This document shows positions 46,431-58,189 of a stretch of DNA of 64,000 nucleotides, piece after piece. The stretch covers positions 170,091-234,090 of the forward strand of contig QRFJ01001914.1 in assembly GCA_006176705.1 (NCBI GenBank), read 5' to 3'. The stretch comes from Cocos nucifera (taxonomy: Eukaryota; Streptophyta; Magnoliopsida; Arecales; Arecaceae). The first letter of the stretch is position 1. Each line of letters starts with the position of its first letter. A program made the position numbers and the translations under genes. The notes below the pieces were generated by a model, which was given only the letters and a program-made list of their open reading frames with translations, was not told the DNA's origin and did no database searches.

Positions 46431-48694
46431 TGTTAGATGTGTGCCCTAGAAGCCAGATTGGCTAACACTTATAATACACTTCTAAGGATAATTTTATAAT
46501 TTTAACTTTAAATTAATAAAAAAATTATTTTTTATCACAGTGTATATTTAAAGTGTATGTGATACATTCTTTGAGTTAATGGTAATGATAATTCATATTT
46601 TCAAAGAGTTAAAAATTTAAGACATGAATTTTCATAATTAACTCATAAACTGCTCTTGACTGTAGGATCATCACAAGGATGGTGATTGATCTGAAAGATT
46701 AGTGTACGATCGCTTCTTTTGAGTAGATGAGTCTTGAGTTTATGGTGTGGAGACACTAGAGCAAGAGTACAGATACTCGTTAGAGAATGAGGGCACTGAG
46801 AGTGACCACCTTAAGCATTCATAAGAAAGTCTATCTTCTCGTTGATGACTGGCTCGATGTTGCAGTAGTGTGTCTGGTTCTTTGACCTAAGGTGCATCGA
46901 TAATTCACCTTGAGGCTGTTGTAGTTTGACTACACCATAACTCAATCTCCAATCATTCGGAATCCTGAGGTGTATGTTGGCTATAGTATGTTCATTGTAG
47001 GAATTGGATTGCACCAATAAGGCATCTATCTATCTCGGTAGATGAGTAGCCCTATGATGATCATGAGAATCGAGTCCTTAAGTCCATGACCATGATAGAG
47101 TGAAGATGATAGAAAGAGTTTCTATAAGGGTTTCACATAGGACTCGAATCGAATGATTAATTCATATGATGGATATTGGGTTTGATGAGTTCACCTTAAT
47201 CCTAATCCTATCGAGGCTCAAGATAAAAGAATCCAATCACACAGATAGCTGCACCAAGAGATTCACTTTCAATTTTGATAGATTGTTACCATATACTGCT
47301 AGGTGTCACTGGTGGATTTTGGGAGTAATTAGAATGATTTTGATGATCGATCATTCTAATTGTATAAATCAAAAAAATTCTGGTCCATCGAAAGATGTTT
47401 CGATAATATCGATGATGGAAATCATGACATATTTTATTACCATATAAAACTGAACCTAACTGGATCATACAAATAAGAGTTTGGGTCTGGATGTCATCAA
47501 TTGAGCTAACCTAGTTCAATTGATTTGGATTAGATCCAATCAGGTTTAAGATAATCGTGCTAGCACATGATTGAGCCTGACTTTCTCCTTCTATAATCTT
47601 TCTGATTCATTGCAACTAAGTCAAATTTGATTTGACTCATTTTTATATTTTAAAAAAAATTATTTTTAACTGACTTGAATAAGTCTAGGTTAGATTAATT
47701 ATGAAAATTAAATTCATTCCTAGTGCAATTGGACTAGGGTTAATAGTTGATCCAATTGAGAGAATTGAGGATTACATGATCAAAAAATTTTAGAAAATTT
47801 TTTAGAAATTATTTTGCTCTAATTTTTGGATATATGATAGGTCATGAGTCATACTTTGGGTGTGCAAAATTTTCTGATTTTTGGAGGTGCCTAAACTTGG
47901 TTTTGATAGAGTTTGATTTGGATCAAACTCTTGAAGAAAGAGTCCTAGATGCACATGGACTCTTCCTTATCCTTTCATGCCGCTATCTTCCAAATAGATT
48001 TTTTGGCATCAAAACTAGATGAGATCTGGGGTTTTTCATGGAGATTAGGTTCAAGAGTCCCAATGGTTGAATTAATAAGGTTTTTAGTTAAAAAGGAACT
48101 CTTTATGGTGCTATGTCTTGTATAAGAACTCTTCTCACAAAATTGCCTTAATATAATTTATTTTTTCCACACCCAAAGGAGCCTTCCCTCTGATATCCAT
48201 GCCCCCTCTATCCTCTCTCTCCTTCTCTTCTATATGCCTAAAAAGTTAGGTATAAATTTGAGTGGAAGGTCTAAGGTTTTTGGCATAAGATTCAGCATCT
48301 ATGCGACGGTGTTCGTGAGACGAACAGGCTGCCCTAAAAAGTTATTTTGAAGGCTTTTCAAATCAGATTGAAATCTAATTTTTAGAAAAAAGATTCATAA
48401 GAATAAGATATTTAGATCTGACCTGAGTGGATATCGATAGAGGCCAGATGCGTGTGTGGCTCCTTTCAGAACCTTAGGAATCAACAGGATCATCGTAGGA
48501 TAATTAGATTACGAAATTAGGTACTTAAAATTAAATCTAATTTAATTTTATTTTTAACTTTTAATATCAAATCTCTATGATCAAATCTAAGAAGTCTCAA
48601 ATTTGATTAGGACTTTAAGAAAAATTTTAAAATATTTCTTCAGATCCAATCAGATCTGAATGATCTTATACCAAAAAAATAGGTTTTTTCTTCA
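46431..48694 (+). repeat. Element B 5' LTR
   Basis: TGTTAGATGTGTGCCCTAG to TTCTTCA, 2264 bp. It is similar to E1/E2 LTRs in its first 1.15 kb. The region matching the W-box cluster is replaced by unrelated AT-rich sequence (47600-48170), with similarity returning near 48180-48694. Confidence 0.88.
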
Positions 48695-48696
48695 AT

Positions 48697-48708
48697 TGGT
48701 ATCAGAGC
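48697..48708 (+). promoter_or_regulatory. Primer binding site of element B
   Basis: TGGTATCAGAGC two bases after the LTR end (AATTGG context), unchanged despite the age of the element. Confidence 0.88.
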
Positions 48709-49283
48709 CAGGTTGCATTTCTTTAGATCTATTTTAGATCTAATTTTATTTCATTTTTAATTTAATATTAAAAATTTTATATATCACATCAGATGTGATT
48801 AGATCTAAAATTAAAAAATTAAAATTAAATTATTTAGATCTAATATGTATGAGATGCATGATTAGACTAGAAATAGAATAGTTCTATGTGTAGTCTAGTA
48901 TAATCATGTTGTTAATTTGATTAAATATAATTTTAAATTTATATAATTTTTATTTTTTAATATTATAATTATTATAATCAGATATAAAAATAAAAAATAA
49001 ATTTTTTAATTTTTGATTTATTCATATGTGATATGAAAAGATGCATGTTTAGACTAGTTGTAGAATAGTTCTATAAATTATCTAGAATAGTTTTATTTTA
49101 ATATAATTAAATTTAAATCTATTTTTTAGATATTATATATGATATTTTAGATCTAAAAGATATGCATGTTTAATTTAGTGATGATACATGAGATGTATGT
49201 AAAGCATGCATTAGTTAGATCATTAATTATATATGTGATATATGATCTAGATCTAACTAGTTTTATAGTTTTAATTATATTTT

Positions 49284-49406
49284 TGATTAAGGCATTCTTC
49301 TTAGCCGTCTGATCATAAGAATAAAGTAGAATTTAAAGACCCTCTTCTTTGATTCAATGGGATGTTCTTATGGCGTGTAAGGGTGCTGCGCGTTCGTCCT
49401 TAATCA
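49284..49406 (+). other. Leader hairpin in element B
   Basis: Outer arms TGATTAAGG (49284-49292) and CCTTAATCA (49398-49406), inner arms CATAAGAA (49314-49321) and TTCTTATG (49365-49372). All are complementary although the surrounding sequence has diverged from E1/E2. Confidence 0.68.
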
Positions 49407-50593
49407 GAAATCAGAACTTATTTTTCTACAAAATCTTAGATCCTGAAATCCTAGGATTTTGATATATATATTTTTATTTTTAAATCCAAACTTAATTAAG
49501 AATTAAGATTATGAAACTAATTAGATTTAAAACTAAAAATTTTTAAATCTAAGATATTTTCATAAAATTGGGTTTGGGCTTAGATAGCTCAATTAGATCT
49601 AGCAGTTGATTAAACCGAATCAAGAGTTAGTTAGATAGGATCAAGAGTGCTTAGAATTGATCAGCCCAATAGTTGTAAGTCTGGGTCAAGATCGACTCAT
49701 AGCCACATATGATCGATCTAATTAAGATCTAATTTGGCTTCATGGTTTGAGCCTGGATTATAGGCTAATTCGATTAGTTCTAGTTCGATAATTTGGTGTC
49801 TAAGGTAAGTTTGGCAGATACAATCGATTAATTTTTAATTAGGAGCTACTCAATCTTAATGCATTATTATCGAGTTAATGATATATTCCTTCTACCGATC
49901 TCACTTATCTGGCTATTTGTGTCAACCCAGTTTTGATTTGAGATGGCTAACAGTTCAAGCTAACCTATGCCACTAGGTTTGTCATAACCATTATGACTGA
50001 GTTAAGTCTAAGAGATCTAAATTAAATCTTCCTAAGAAAAGATTAAGTCAATTGATCTTCCACCATTGTAGATGTGCGGACCCTTTCTGAGGTTGATTGT
50101 TCTCGACTGGTTACAGTGGCTCAGTTGCACCAGAAAGATGCAACTACATCTATTAGATATTGGATGCTACGGATTGGAGGATGGATTGGACTTAATATTT
50201 TGGATACAGTGAGGGATCTAATTAAAAATTCAATTCGTGCAAATGGTGGGTTTGACTTAACTAAGGAGTGGATCAATATTCCAGACATGGTGAGATTCAT
50301 GAATTAGAGATCAGGATTAGGTGCACCATGATTAGAGAATCATTGGATAAAAGTTATTCACTCATCGATTGATCCATCATCAATAACTATTAGATGAGAT
50401 GGTGAGCCAGTCGGTGGGACCGCACTATCCACTAGAAATTAATTGATTGTGAAGATTTTTGCATCTCTACCCAAAGAGCGTAGAAATTCGAAAAAATAGT
50501 GAGAGCCTAATTTATTTAAAAATAAAATTTTTAAATAAATTGATTAAATCTAATTATAAAATCTAACGAGAAACTTTGACTCTCTATAGAAAA

Positions 50594-52733
50594 ATATCTG
50601 CATTCAACCCACTAGCCCGTATTCTGGACATCCATAGACTGATCGAACCCAACTTCAAGGATTGGCTTTAGAATTTTAAAATTATTTTGAATTCTAAAAA
50701 GTTGACTCGTGTGTTGGAATAGGATCCTCCCACTTTACCAGCCCGTCCATCCGTTGATCAAAGAGCATCTCTAGAGAAGTGGATGGATGATGATATCAAA
50801 GTCAATTATTACATGTTGGACTCGATGTTTAATGAGCTCTAGTGCCAACATGAAGACATTAAGACTAGCTACCAAATATTGGCTCACCTGTAAGAGTTGT
50901 TTGGTGAATAAAATCGCGCAGCCAAATATCAAATCACTAGAATACTTTTTAAGGCTCAAATGCATGATGGGCAGTCGGTCCAAGATCATTATTTGATGAT
51001 GATCAAGAACTTAGAAGAGCTTGAGAAGCTCAGTGTCAAGTTGGACAAAGATTTATAGATTGATATAATTATACAATCCTCGACTGATGCGTATAGGCAG
51101 TTCATCATGAACTACCATATGCATAAACTATGGAATACTTTGGCAGAACTTATGAATATGCTGGTTATTGCTGAGCTTTCTATGAAAGATTCTAAAGACT
51201 TAGTACTTGCTATGGAGTGGACTTCTTTCAAGATAAAGTATTTTGGAAAGAAGAAGAAGTCCATGAAGAAGTAGAAGATGGATGGTGAGAAGAAGAAGAA
51301 GGCAAAGCCGAAGAAGAAGGCACTGACAAAGAAAAATATTTTCATTGCAACACAGACGATCATTAAAAGTATAACTGCCCCTTGTACATGGCCAGCCTGA
51401 AGAACCAGAAGGAGGTAGGTCCTTCTGAAGGTATGCTCATTATAGAATCTAACCTTATGGTTTCTTCTATATCTAGTTGGACACTTGACTCTGGTTCTAG
51501 TGCTCACTTATGCACTTCTATGCAGGATCTTAAGGATAGCAGGAGGCTGAGGGATGGTGAGATGATCCTACGCATCGAAAATTAAGCAAGAGTTGCTACA
51601 GTGGCTGTGAAAATCTATCCTTTGTGATTACCGTTAAGATTAGATTTAGTTCTTAGAGATTATTTTTGTGTGCCTGCAGTAAGTAGAAATTTGATTTTTG
51701 TTTCATGTTTAGCACAGGAAGGCTATGTAATTAGTTTTCTTAAGGACCATTGTAATATTCTTTATGAAAGAAATAAAATTGCATGTGGTTACCTTATAAA
51801 TGGTCTCTATCAGTTACATATTGATGTTTCTATTTTCAATATCAAACAAAACATGAATGCCATAGGATTAAAATGACCTAGGGATAGTCTAAATGATAGG
51901 TATCTATGGCACCTTAGGCTAGATCATATAGTGGAAGACATGATTAACAAATTAGAGAAATTCAGACTGTTGAGTCCATTGACTTTTGAGTCATATTTGA
52001 TTTGTGATCATGCCTTCATGGCAAAATGACCAAGCTCCCTTTTGTAGGACATGGGGAAAGGGCTATAGACCTACTTATCCTAGTACATACTGATGTGTGC
52101 GACCCATTTAATGTACCGGCTAGAGACAACTATGTCTACTTCATCACCTTTATCAATAATTTATCTCGATACGAGTATATGTATTTGATGCGATATAAAT
52201 CTAAAACTTTTGAAAAGTTCAAAGAATTCAGACATGAAGTAGAAAATAAACTGAAAAATCCATTACGATTCTTCGATCAGATCAAGGAGGTGAATACCTT
52301 AGTTGAAAATTTTTAAACTATCTTAAGCAAAATGACATAGTCTCTCAATGGACTCCACCTAGAATACCTCAACTCAACGAGATTTCAAAATAGAGAAATC
52401 GAACCTTATTAGATATGATCTGATCTATGATGAGCTTCATGGACCTTTCTGAGTTTCTTTGGGGACATAGTCTAATGATCGCTATATATTTACTGAATAG
52501 GATTCTCTCTAAAACCATTCCTACCATACCATATGAGATATGGCATGGTAAGAAATCAAGTTTGAGTCACCTCAGAATTTGGGATTATCCGGCTCATGTC
52601 AAGAGACAATAGATGGATAAGTTAGAGTATAGATCTTTTAGAGCTCAGTTCATAGAATATCCTAAAGAGTCATTAGGATATTATTTCTACATTCTGAAAG
52701 ACCATAATGTAATTATGAGTTGATATGCCATTT
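50594..52733 (+). pseudogene. Element B gag and partial pol
   Basis: The gag start codon has become ATA (50594). Gag continues with stops to a damaged zinc knuckle near 51340-51380. The protease reads WTLDSGSSAHLCTSMQ (about 51478-51525). GAG-pre-integrase reads YLWHLRLDHIVED. Integrase pieces include MTKLPFVGHGERA, LVHTDVCDPF, FINNLSRYEYMYLMRY (one catalytic Asp lost) and MMSFMDLSEFLWGHS. The frame ends at the truncation. Clearly non-functional. Confidence 0.85.
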
Positions 52734-53140
52734 GAAGAAAAATCCTGATTTTCCGATCCAGGTTCGTTTAGATCTGATCAGATCAAGAGATATATTTCAA
52801 AATTTTTTTCTTTGATCTATATTAGATCTGGGATGTTTCAGATCTGATTCTTATTATTTTAATAAATAAAATAAATAAGGATAAATTAAATCAAATTTAA
52901 TTTATCTGATTTGGGTAATCCTATTATCCTGTTGATGATCCTGCATGCAGTGGAAGGTTTTGGATCTAGCCATGCAAGCGCCTGGCCTTTATCGATATTC
53001 ACTCGGGCTGGATCTGGAGATCCTCTTCTTCTCTATCACATCTCCAAAAATTAGATCTGGATTTGATCTGGAGGATCTTCAAAACTCCTTTTGAAGATCA
53101 GCAGTCGTCCTTTGCAGCAGTGCAGCCTTCTTGCTTTGTC
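52734..53140 (-). repeat. Inverted LTR fragment (3' portion of the family LTR)
   Basis: The reverse complement matches the last 400 bp of the E1/E2 LTR: AAGAAGGCTGC and GATCTTCAAAAGGAGTTTTG near 53130-53075, the TTTTTGGAG-TGATAGAGAAGAAGAGG segment, and the terminal CCTGGA-CGG-AAATCAGGATTT near 52770-52741. It sits head-on to the truncated pol of element B. Confidence 0.85.
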
Positions 53141-53180
53141 ACGAGGATGTGATTGATCTGAAGGTTGGTCTACGATCGGA
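53141..53180 (+). repeat. Short LTR scrap before E2
   Basis: TCACGAGGATGTGATTGATC then GAAGGTTGGTCTACGATCG matches an internal LTR segment (compare 53431-53470 and 61376-61413) in direct orientation. E2 therefore sits against, or within, an older piece of its own LTR. Confidence 0.75.
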
Positions 53181-54505
53181 TGTTAGATATATGTGCCCTA
53201 GAAGCCAGAATTGGCTGACACTTGTAATACACTTCTAGGGGCAAAATTATAATTTTGACTATAATTAATAAATGGGTTATTTTCTATCACATATGTGTAT
53301 TTAGTGTCTGTGATACATCCTTTGAGTTAATGGTAATGATAATTCATATTTTCAAGAGTTGAAAATTTAAGACATGAATAATCATTATTAACTCATAAAC
53401 AGCTCCCGACCATAGGATCATCACGAGGATGGTGATTGATCCGGAAGGTTGGTGTACGAATCGCTTCTCTTTAGTAGATGAGTCTTGAGTCTACGGTGTG
53501 GAGACACCGGAGCGAGAGTACAGGTACTCGTTAGAGAACGAGGGCACTGAGCGTGACCACCTCGAGTAGTCATTAGGGAAGTCTACCTTCTCGTCAATGA
53601 CTGACTCGATGCTGCAGTAGTGTGTCTGGTTCTTTGACCTGAGATGCATCGGCAGTTCACCTTGAGGGTGTTATAGTTTGACTACACCATTACTCGGTCT
53701 CCTAGCCATATGGAACCCTGAGGTGTATGTTGGCTATAGCATGTTCATTGTAGGAACTGGATTGCATCAAGATGGAATCTATCTACCTCGGTGGTAGAGG
53801 AGCAGCCCTATGATGATCATGAGAATCAAGTCCAGAAATCCCATGGCCATGGTAGAGTGAAATAATAGAAAGAGTTTCTATTTAGATTTTCACATTGGAC
53901 TCGAATCGAATGATTACATCATATGACAGAGACTAGGGTTTGACGAGTTCACCTTAACCCTAATCTGATCGGGGCTCAAGATAGAAGAACTTAATCACAC
54001 AGGTAGCTGCACCAAGAGGTTCGCATTCAGCTCTGATGGGTTGCCACCATATACTGCTAGGTGTCACTGGTGGATTTTGGGAGCAATTAGAATGATTTAG
54101 ATGATCGATCATTCTAGCTGTTCGAATCAGAAGAGTTCTGATCCATCGAAAGGAGTTTCGATGATGTCGATGATAGAGATCATGACATATCCCATTACCA
54201 TACAGAACTGAACCTAACTGGGTCACACAAACAAGGGTTTGAATCTGGTGATCATCAATTGAACTGATCTAGTTCAATTGATCTGAATGAGATTCAATTA
54301 GGTTCAAGGAAATCGTGCTAGCACTCGATTGAACCTAACGTTCTTCTTTTACTATCATAAATAAGTTGTCCTGACTGAGCCAAAGGAGTTTGTGCTCAAT
54401 CAGAGGCCTTCATATGGTCTGACTGGAGGTTGTCCAAGTCAGAATAGGTTGTCTTATTTGTAAGACATTACCTGCCATTTTTGGTCACCTGCCATTTCTT
54501 GTTCT

Positions 54506-54572
54506 TTGACTTTGGTCAAAAGTCTACCTTTGACTGGTCAAACGTTGACCATTGACACTTTGACTTTTGACC
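54506..54572 (+). promoter_or_regulatory. W-box cluster in the E2 5' LTR
   Basis: Seven TTGACY cores on the two strands within 67 bases, 315-380 bp upstream of TATAAATA at 54886. As this is the 5' LTR, it would drive the element's own transcript. Confidence 0.62.
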
Positions 54573-54885
54573 ACATGTCATGCACCTATTGGAGAGCTGG
54601 TGGGGGCCTGTCCCCCTGCCAGAACCTGGCAAGGAGAAGGGCGCACGCCAAGGGTGGCGTGAGCCCAAGTAGGAGGCGCCTAGGAGTCCTTGTTGGACAA
54701 GGACTCCACCTCTCCTTTTTGGATTCCAATCAGAGTTCTACTAAGAATCCAACTTTGACTGGTCTTAGGCACCCTCTAAGGAGGAATCCAGGGGTCTCTA
54801 TTCCAACCAATCAGATTTAGATCTGATTTCACAAAGGGTTGTGATTGGTTGAGGAGGAAGAGGAGTTGGATCACAAGCTTAGGTC

Positions 54886-54893
54886 TATAAATA
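54886..54893 (+). promoter_or_regulatory. TATA box of the E2 5' LTR
   Basis: TATAAATA followed by AGACCCTGCGCCC; likely core promoter, about 580 bp before the LTR end. Confidence 0.8.
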
Positions 54894-55472
54894 AGACCCT
54901 GCGCCCAACCCTAGATTCAATGAAATGAATCAATTAGACCCACGCCCCAAGGCTGCCTCTCCCCTCCTTCTCCATGCCATAGTCTCTTCTCCCCTTGCTC
55001 TCCACGTCCAAAAGGAGTTTTGGACTTAGGTTGGTGCGATTCAGATCAAGGAAAGGCGATCAAAAGCAAGAAGGCTGCGCTGCTGCAAAAGGACGACTGC
55101 AGATCTTCAAAAGAGTTTTGAAGATCCTCCAGATCAGATCCAGATCTGATTTTTGGAGGTGATAGAGAAGAAGAGGATCTCCAGATCCAACCCGAGTGGA
55201 TACCGGTAGAGGCCAGGCGCTTGCGTGGCTAAGATCCAGAACCTTCCGCTGCAATCAGGATCATCTAACAGGGTAATAGGATTACCCAAATCAGGTAAAT
55301 TAAATTTGATTTAATTTATCTTATTTTATTTTATTTATTAAAATAATAAGAATCAGATCTGAAACATATCAAGATCTGATTGAGATCAAGAGAAAAATTT
55401 TTGAAATATATCTCTTGATCTGAATCAGATCTGGAACGAACCTGGACCGGGAAATCAGGATTTCCCTTCAAC

Positions 55473-55484
55473 TGGTATCAGAGC
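55473..55484 (+). promoter_or_regulatory. E2 primer binding site
   Basis: TGGTATCAGAGC two bases after the 5' LTR. Confidence 0.92.
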
Positions 55485-57344
55485 CATGGTTCTAAATTGT
55501 TTAGATCTGATTTTAATTTTATTTTAATTAGAAAATAAAGTGATTTCAGATGTCACATGAGATGTGATCAGATCTGAAATCAGAAAAAATTAAAATTAAA
55601 TGATTTGGATCTAAGATTAGAAGATATGCATGACTAGTTCTAGAATAGAATAGTTCTATAGAATAGTTTTGCATGTCTTTGATTTAATCTGATTAAATCA
55701 TATTTTAGATCTTCTTATTTACTATTTTTTGATATTATAAGTGTTATAATAACATCTGATAAAATAGCAAATAAAAATTATTTAATTTTAAATATCATAT
55801 GAGATATGATTGATGCATGTCTAGACTAGTTGTAGAATAGTTCTACATAATTGTCTAGATTAGAATTTATTTTGATTAGATCAATTTAAATCTAATTTTT
55901 TAGATTATTATGAGATAATTTAGATCTGAAAATATGCATGATTTGATACATGAGATGTATGCAAAATATGCCATGATTAGATCTAATTTGTATATGAGAT
56001 ATATGATATAGATCTGATAACTTGTTTTGTAGTATTGAATGTTCCTGATTAAGGCGTTCCTCTTGGCCGTCCGGTCATAAGAACGAAGAAGGGTTTAAAG
56101 GCCCTCTCTTCCCATTCGATGGGGTGTTCTTATGATGTGTAGGGGTGCTGCGTGTTCGTCCTTAATCAGAAACCCAAAACTTACTTTCTGCAAAACCCTA
56201 GATCCTGAAACCCTAGGATTTATTGTGCATATTTTGTTTATGAACCCTAACTTAATTAAGAATTAAGTTTATGGAATATTAATTAGGTCTAAAATTGAGA
56301 ATTTCAGATCTAAGACATATTCATAATACTGGGTTCGGGCTTGGGTAGCTCAATTAGGTCTAAGCGGTTGATCAAACCGAATCAAGAGTTGGTTAGATGG
56401 GATCAACAATGCTTAAATTGACCAGCCTAATAGGATTAAGTCTGGGTCAAGATCGAGTCACGATCAAGCAAGACCTAATTAGGCTCAGAGGTTAGAGTCT
56501 GGATTGTAGGCTAACCCAATTGGTTCTGACTCAACAATTTGGTGTCTAAGGTAAGTTTGGCACAGACGACCGACTGGTTTTTAATTGGAAGCTACTCGAC
56601 CTGAATGCGTTCTTGTGCGAGTTAATGGCATATTCCTTCCACCGGTCTCACTTACCTGGCCATATCTGTTGACACAGTTCTGATCTGAGGTGGTCAATAA
56701 TCCGAGCTAACCCATGCCACTAGGTTAGTCATAATTGTTATGACTAAGCCAAGTCTAGTTTAATGAGACCTGAATCAATTCTCCCTAAGAAAAGATTAAG
56801 TCTGAGGTCTTCCACCATTGTAGATGTGCGGGCCCTTCCCGGGGTTGATTGTTCTCGGCTGGATACAGTGGCTCAGTTGCACCGGGAAGACGCAACCATG
56901 TCTATTAGGCATTGGATGCTATGGGCTGGAGGATGAGTTGGGCTCAATATTTCGGATACGGTGAGAGACCCAATTAGGAACCCAGTCCATGCAAATGGTG
57001 GGTCTGACTTAACTAAGGAGTGGATCAATATTCCGGATACGGTGAGATTCATGAATTAGAGACCAAGTTTGGGTGCACCATGATTAGAGAATCATTGAAC
57101 AAGAGTTGTTCACTCATTGGCTAACCCATCACCAATAACTGTTAGGTGAGGTGATGAGTCAGTTGGTGAGACCGCACCACCCACTAGAAATCATCAATCG
57201 TGGAGATTTTCGCATCTCTACAGAGGGAGTGTAGGGATCCGAGAAAATAGTGGGAGCTAATTTGTTTAAAAATAAAATCCCTAAACAAATTGGTCAAGTC
57301 AAAATTACAGTATCTAACTAGAATCTTTGACTCTCTACAGGAAA
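55485..57344 (+). other. E2 leader with conserved hairpin
   Basis: About 1.86 kb leader, nearly identical to E1 but with a better preserved hairpin (56045-56169). It ends at the gag start, ATG 57345, preceded by CTCTACAG. Confidence 0.65.
56045..56169 (+). other. Conserved nested RNA hairpin in the E2 leader
   Basis: Outer arms CTGATTAAGG (56045-56054) and CCTTAATCAG (56160-56169). Inner arms TCATAAGAAC (56075-56084) and GTTCTTATGA (56126-56135). All pairs are perfect, and a CCCAT-TCG-ATGGG hairpin sits in the apical loop. Confidence 0.72.
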
Positions 57345-58189
57345 ATGTCTGCGTCCAACCCACTTGGCACGTATCCTAGACACACATAGACTGACTGGAC
57401 CCAATTATAAAGATTGGCTCAGGAACTACAAAATTATTTTGGGTTCAGAGAAGTTAACACATGTTTTGGACCAGGACCCTCCCACCTTACCAGCTCGTCC
57501 ATCCACTGAACAGAGAGCGTCTCTGGAAAAATGGATTGACGAAGACAATAAGGCCAGATACTACATGTTGGGCTCGATGTCTGATGAGCTCCAGCGCCAA
57601 CATGAAGATATCGGGACTGCTCGCCAAATGTTGGCTCACCTGCAGGAGATGTTTGGTGAACAGAGTCGCGCAGCCAAATATCAAGTCACGAAAATGACTT
57701 TTTAAGGCTAAGATGCGTGATGGGCAGTCAGTCCAAGATCACTGTCTGACAATGATCAAGGACATGGAAGAGCTTGAGAAGCTCGGTGTGAAGTTGGACT
57801 TGGACCTCTGCAGAACGATATTATTCTGCAATCCTTGACTGATGCATATGGGCAATTCATCATGAATTACCACATGCATAAACTTCAAAATTCCTTGGCC
57901 GAGTTGAATGAATATGCTGGTTACCGCTGAGCTTTCTATGAAAGGTTCTAAAGGCTCAGTTCTTGCTATGGAACGGACTTCTTCCAAAAGAAAGTCTTAT
58001 GGAAAGAAAAAGAAGTCTGTGAAAAAGCAAAAGGTGGAAGGATCAAAGAAGAAGAAGGCAGAACCGAAGAAGAAAGGTCCGATGGCAAAGGAAAGTGTTT
58101 CCATTGCAACAGCGACGGCCATTGGAAGCGGAACTGCCCTACTTACCTGGCCACCCTGAAAGAACAAGAAGGAAGGTCCTTCTGGAGGT
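57345..58189 (+). pseudogene. E2 gag (frameshifted)
   Basis: Start ATG at 57345 (ATGTCTGCGTCC). An extra base near 57365 shifts the frame relative to E1; the downstream frame reads ARILDTHRLTGPNYKDWLRN, then SEKLTHVLDQDPPTLPARPS and LEKWIDEDNKARYYMLGSMS. A second shift near 57695 ends that frame at 57703. The rest (NMLVTAELSMKGSKGS, lysine-rich region, zinc knuckle FHCNSDGHWKRNC at about 58095-58135) is in other frames. The sites are mostly homopolymer indels, so assembly error is a real alternative to mutation. Confidence 0.88.

Larger units (their letters stand above)
46431..52733 (+). mobile_element. Element B: older, truncated relative of E1/E2
   Basis: Has a 5' LTR (46431-48694), primer site, leader, gag and pol up to the integrase C-terminus, all alignable to E1/E2 but with many C-to-T/G-to-A changes and stops. 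It ends abruptly at about 52733 within the integrase tail; reverse transcriptase, RNase H and 3' LTR are missing. It is inserted into the 3' LTR of element C. Confidence 0.85.
53181..55470 (+). repeat. E2 5' LTR
   Basis: TGTTAGATATATGTGCCC to TTTCCCTTCA, 2290 bp. It differs from 61135-63394 mainly by single-base indels. It contains the W-box cluster (54506-54572), the loop-inverted hairpin (54639-54666) and the TATA box (54886-54893). Confidence 0.93.

Noticed and set aside
50074..50307. Short open frame (about 77 codons) upstream of gag in element B, also present in E1 (about 30975-31213) and E2.
   Set aside because: In B it has no ATG (starts GTG). E1 and E2 share a TGA in the middle. By eye, replacement changes between B and E1 (about 21) outnumber silent ones (about 9), so there is no sign of protein-level selection.
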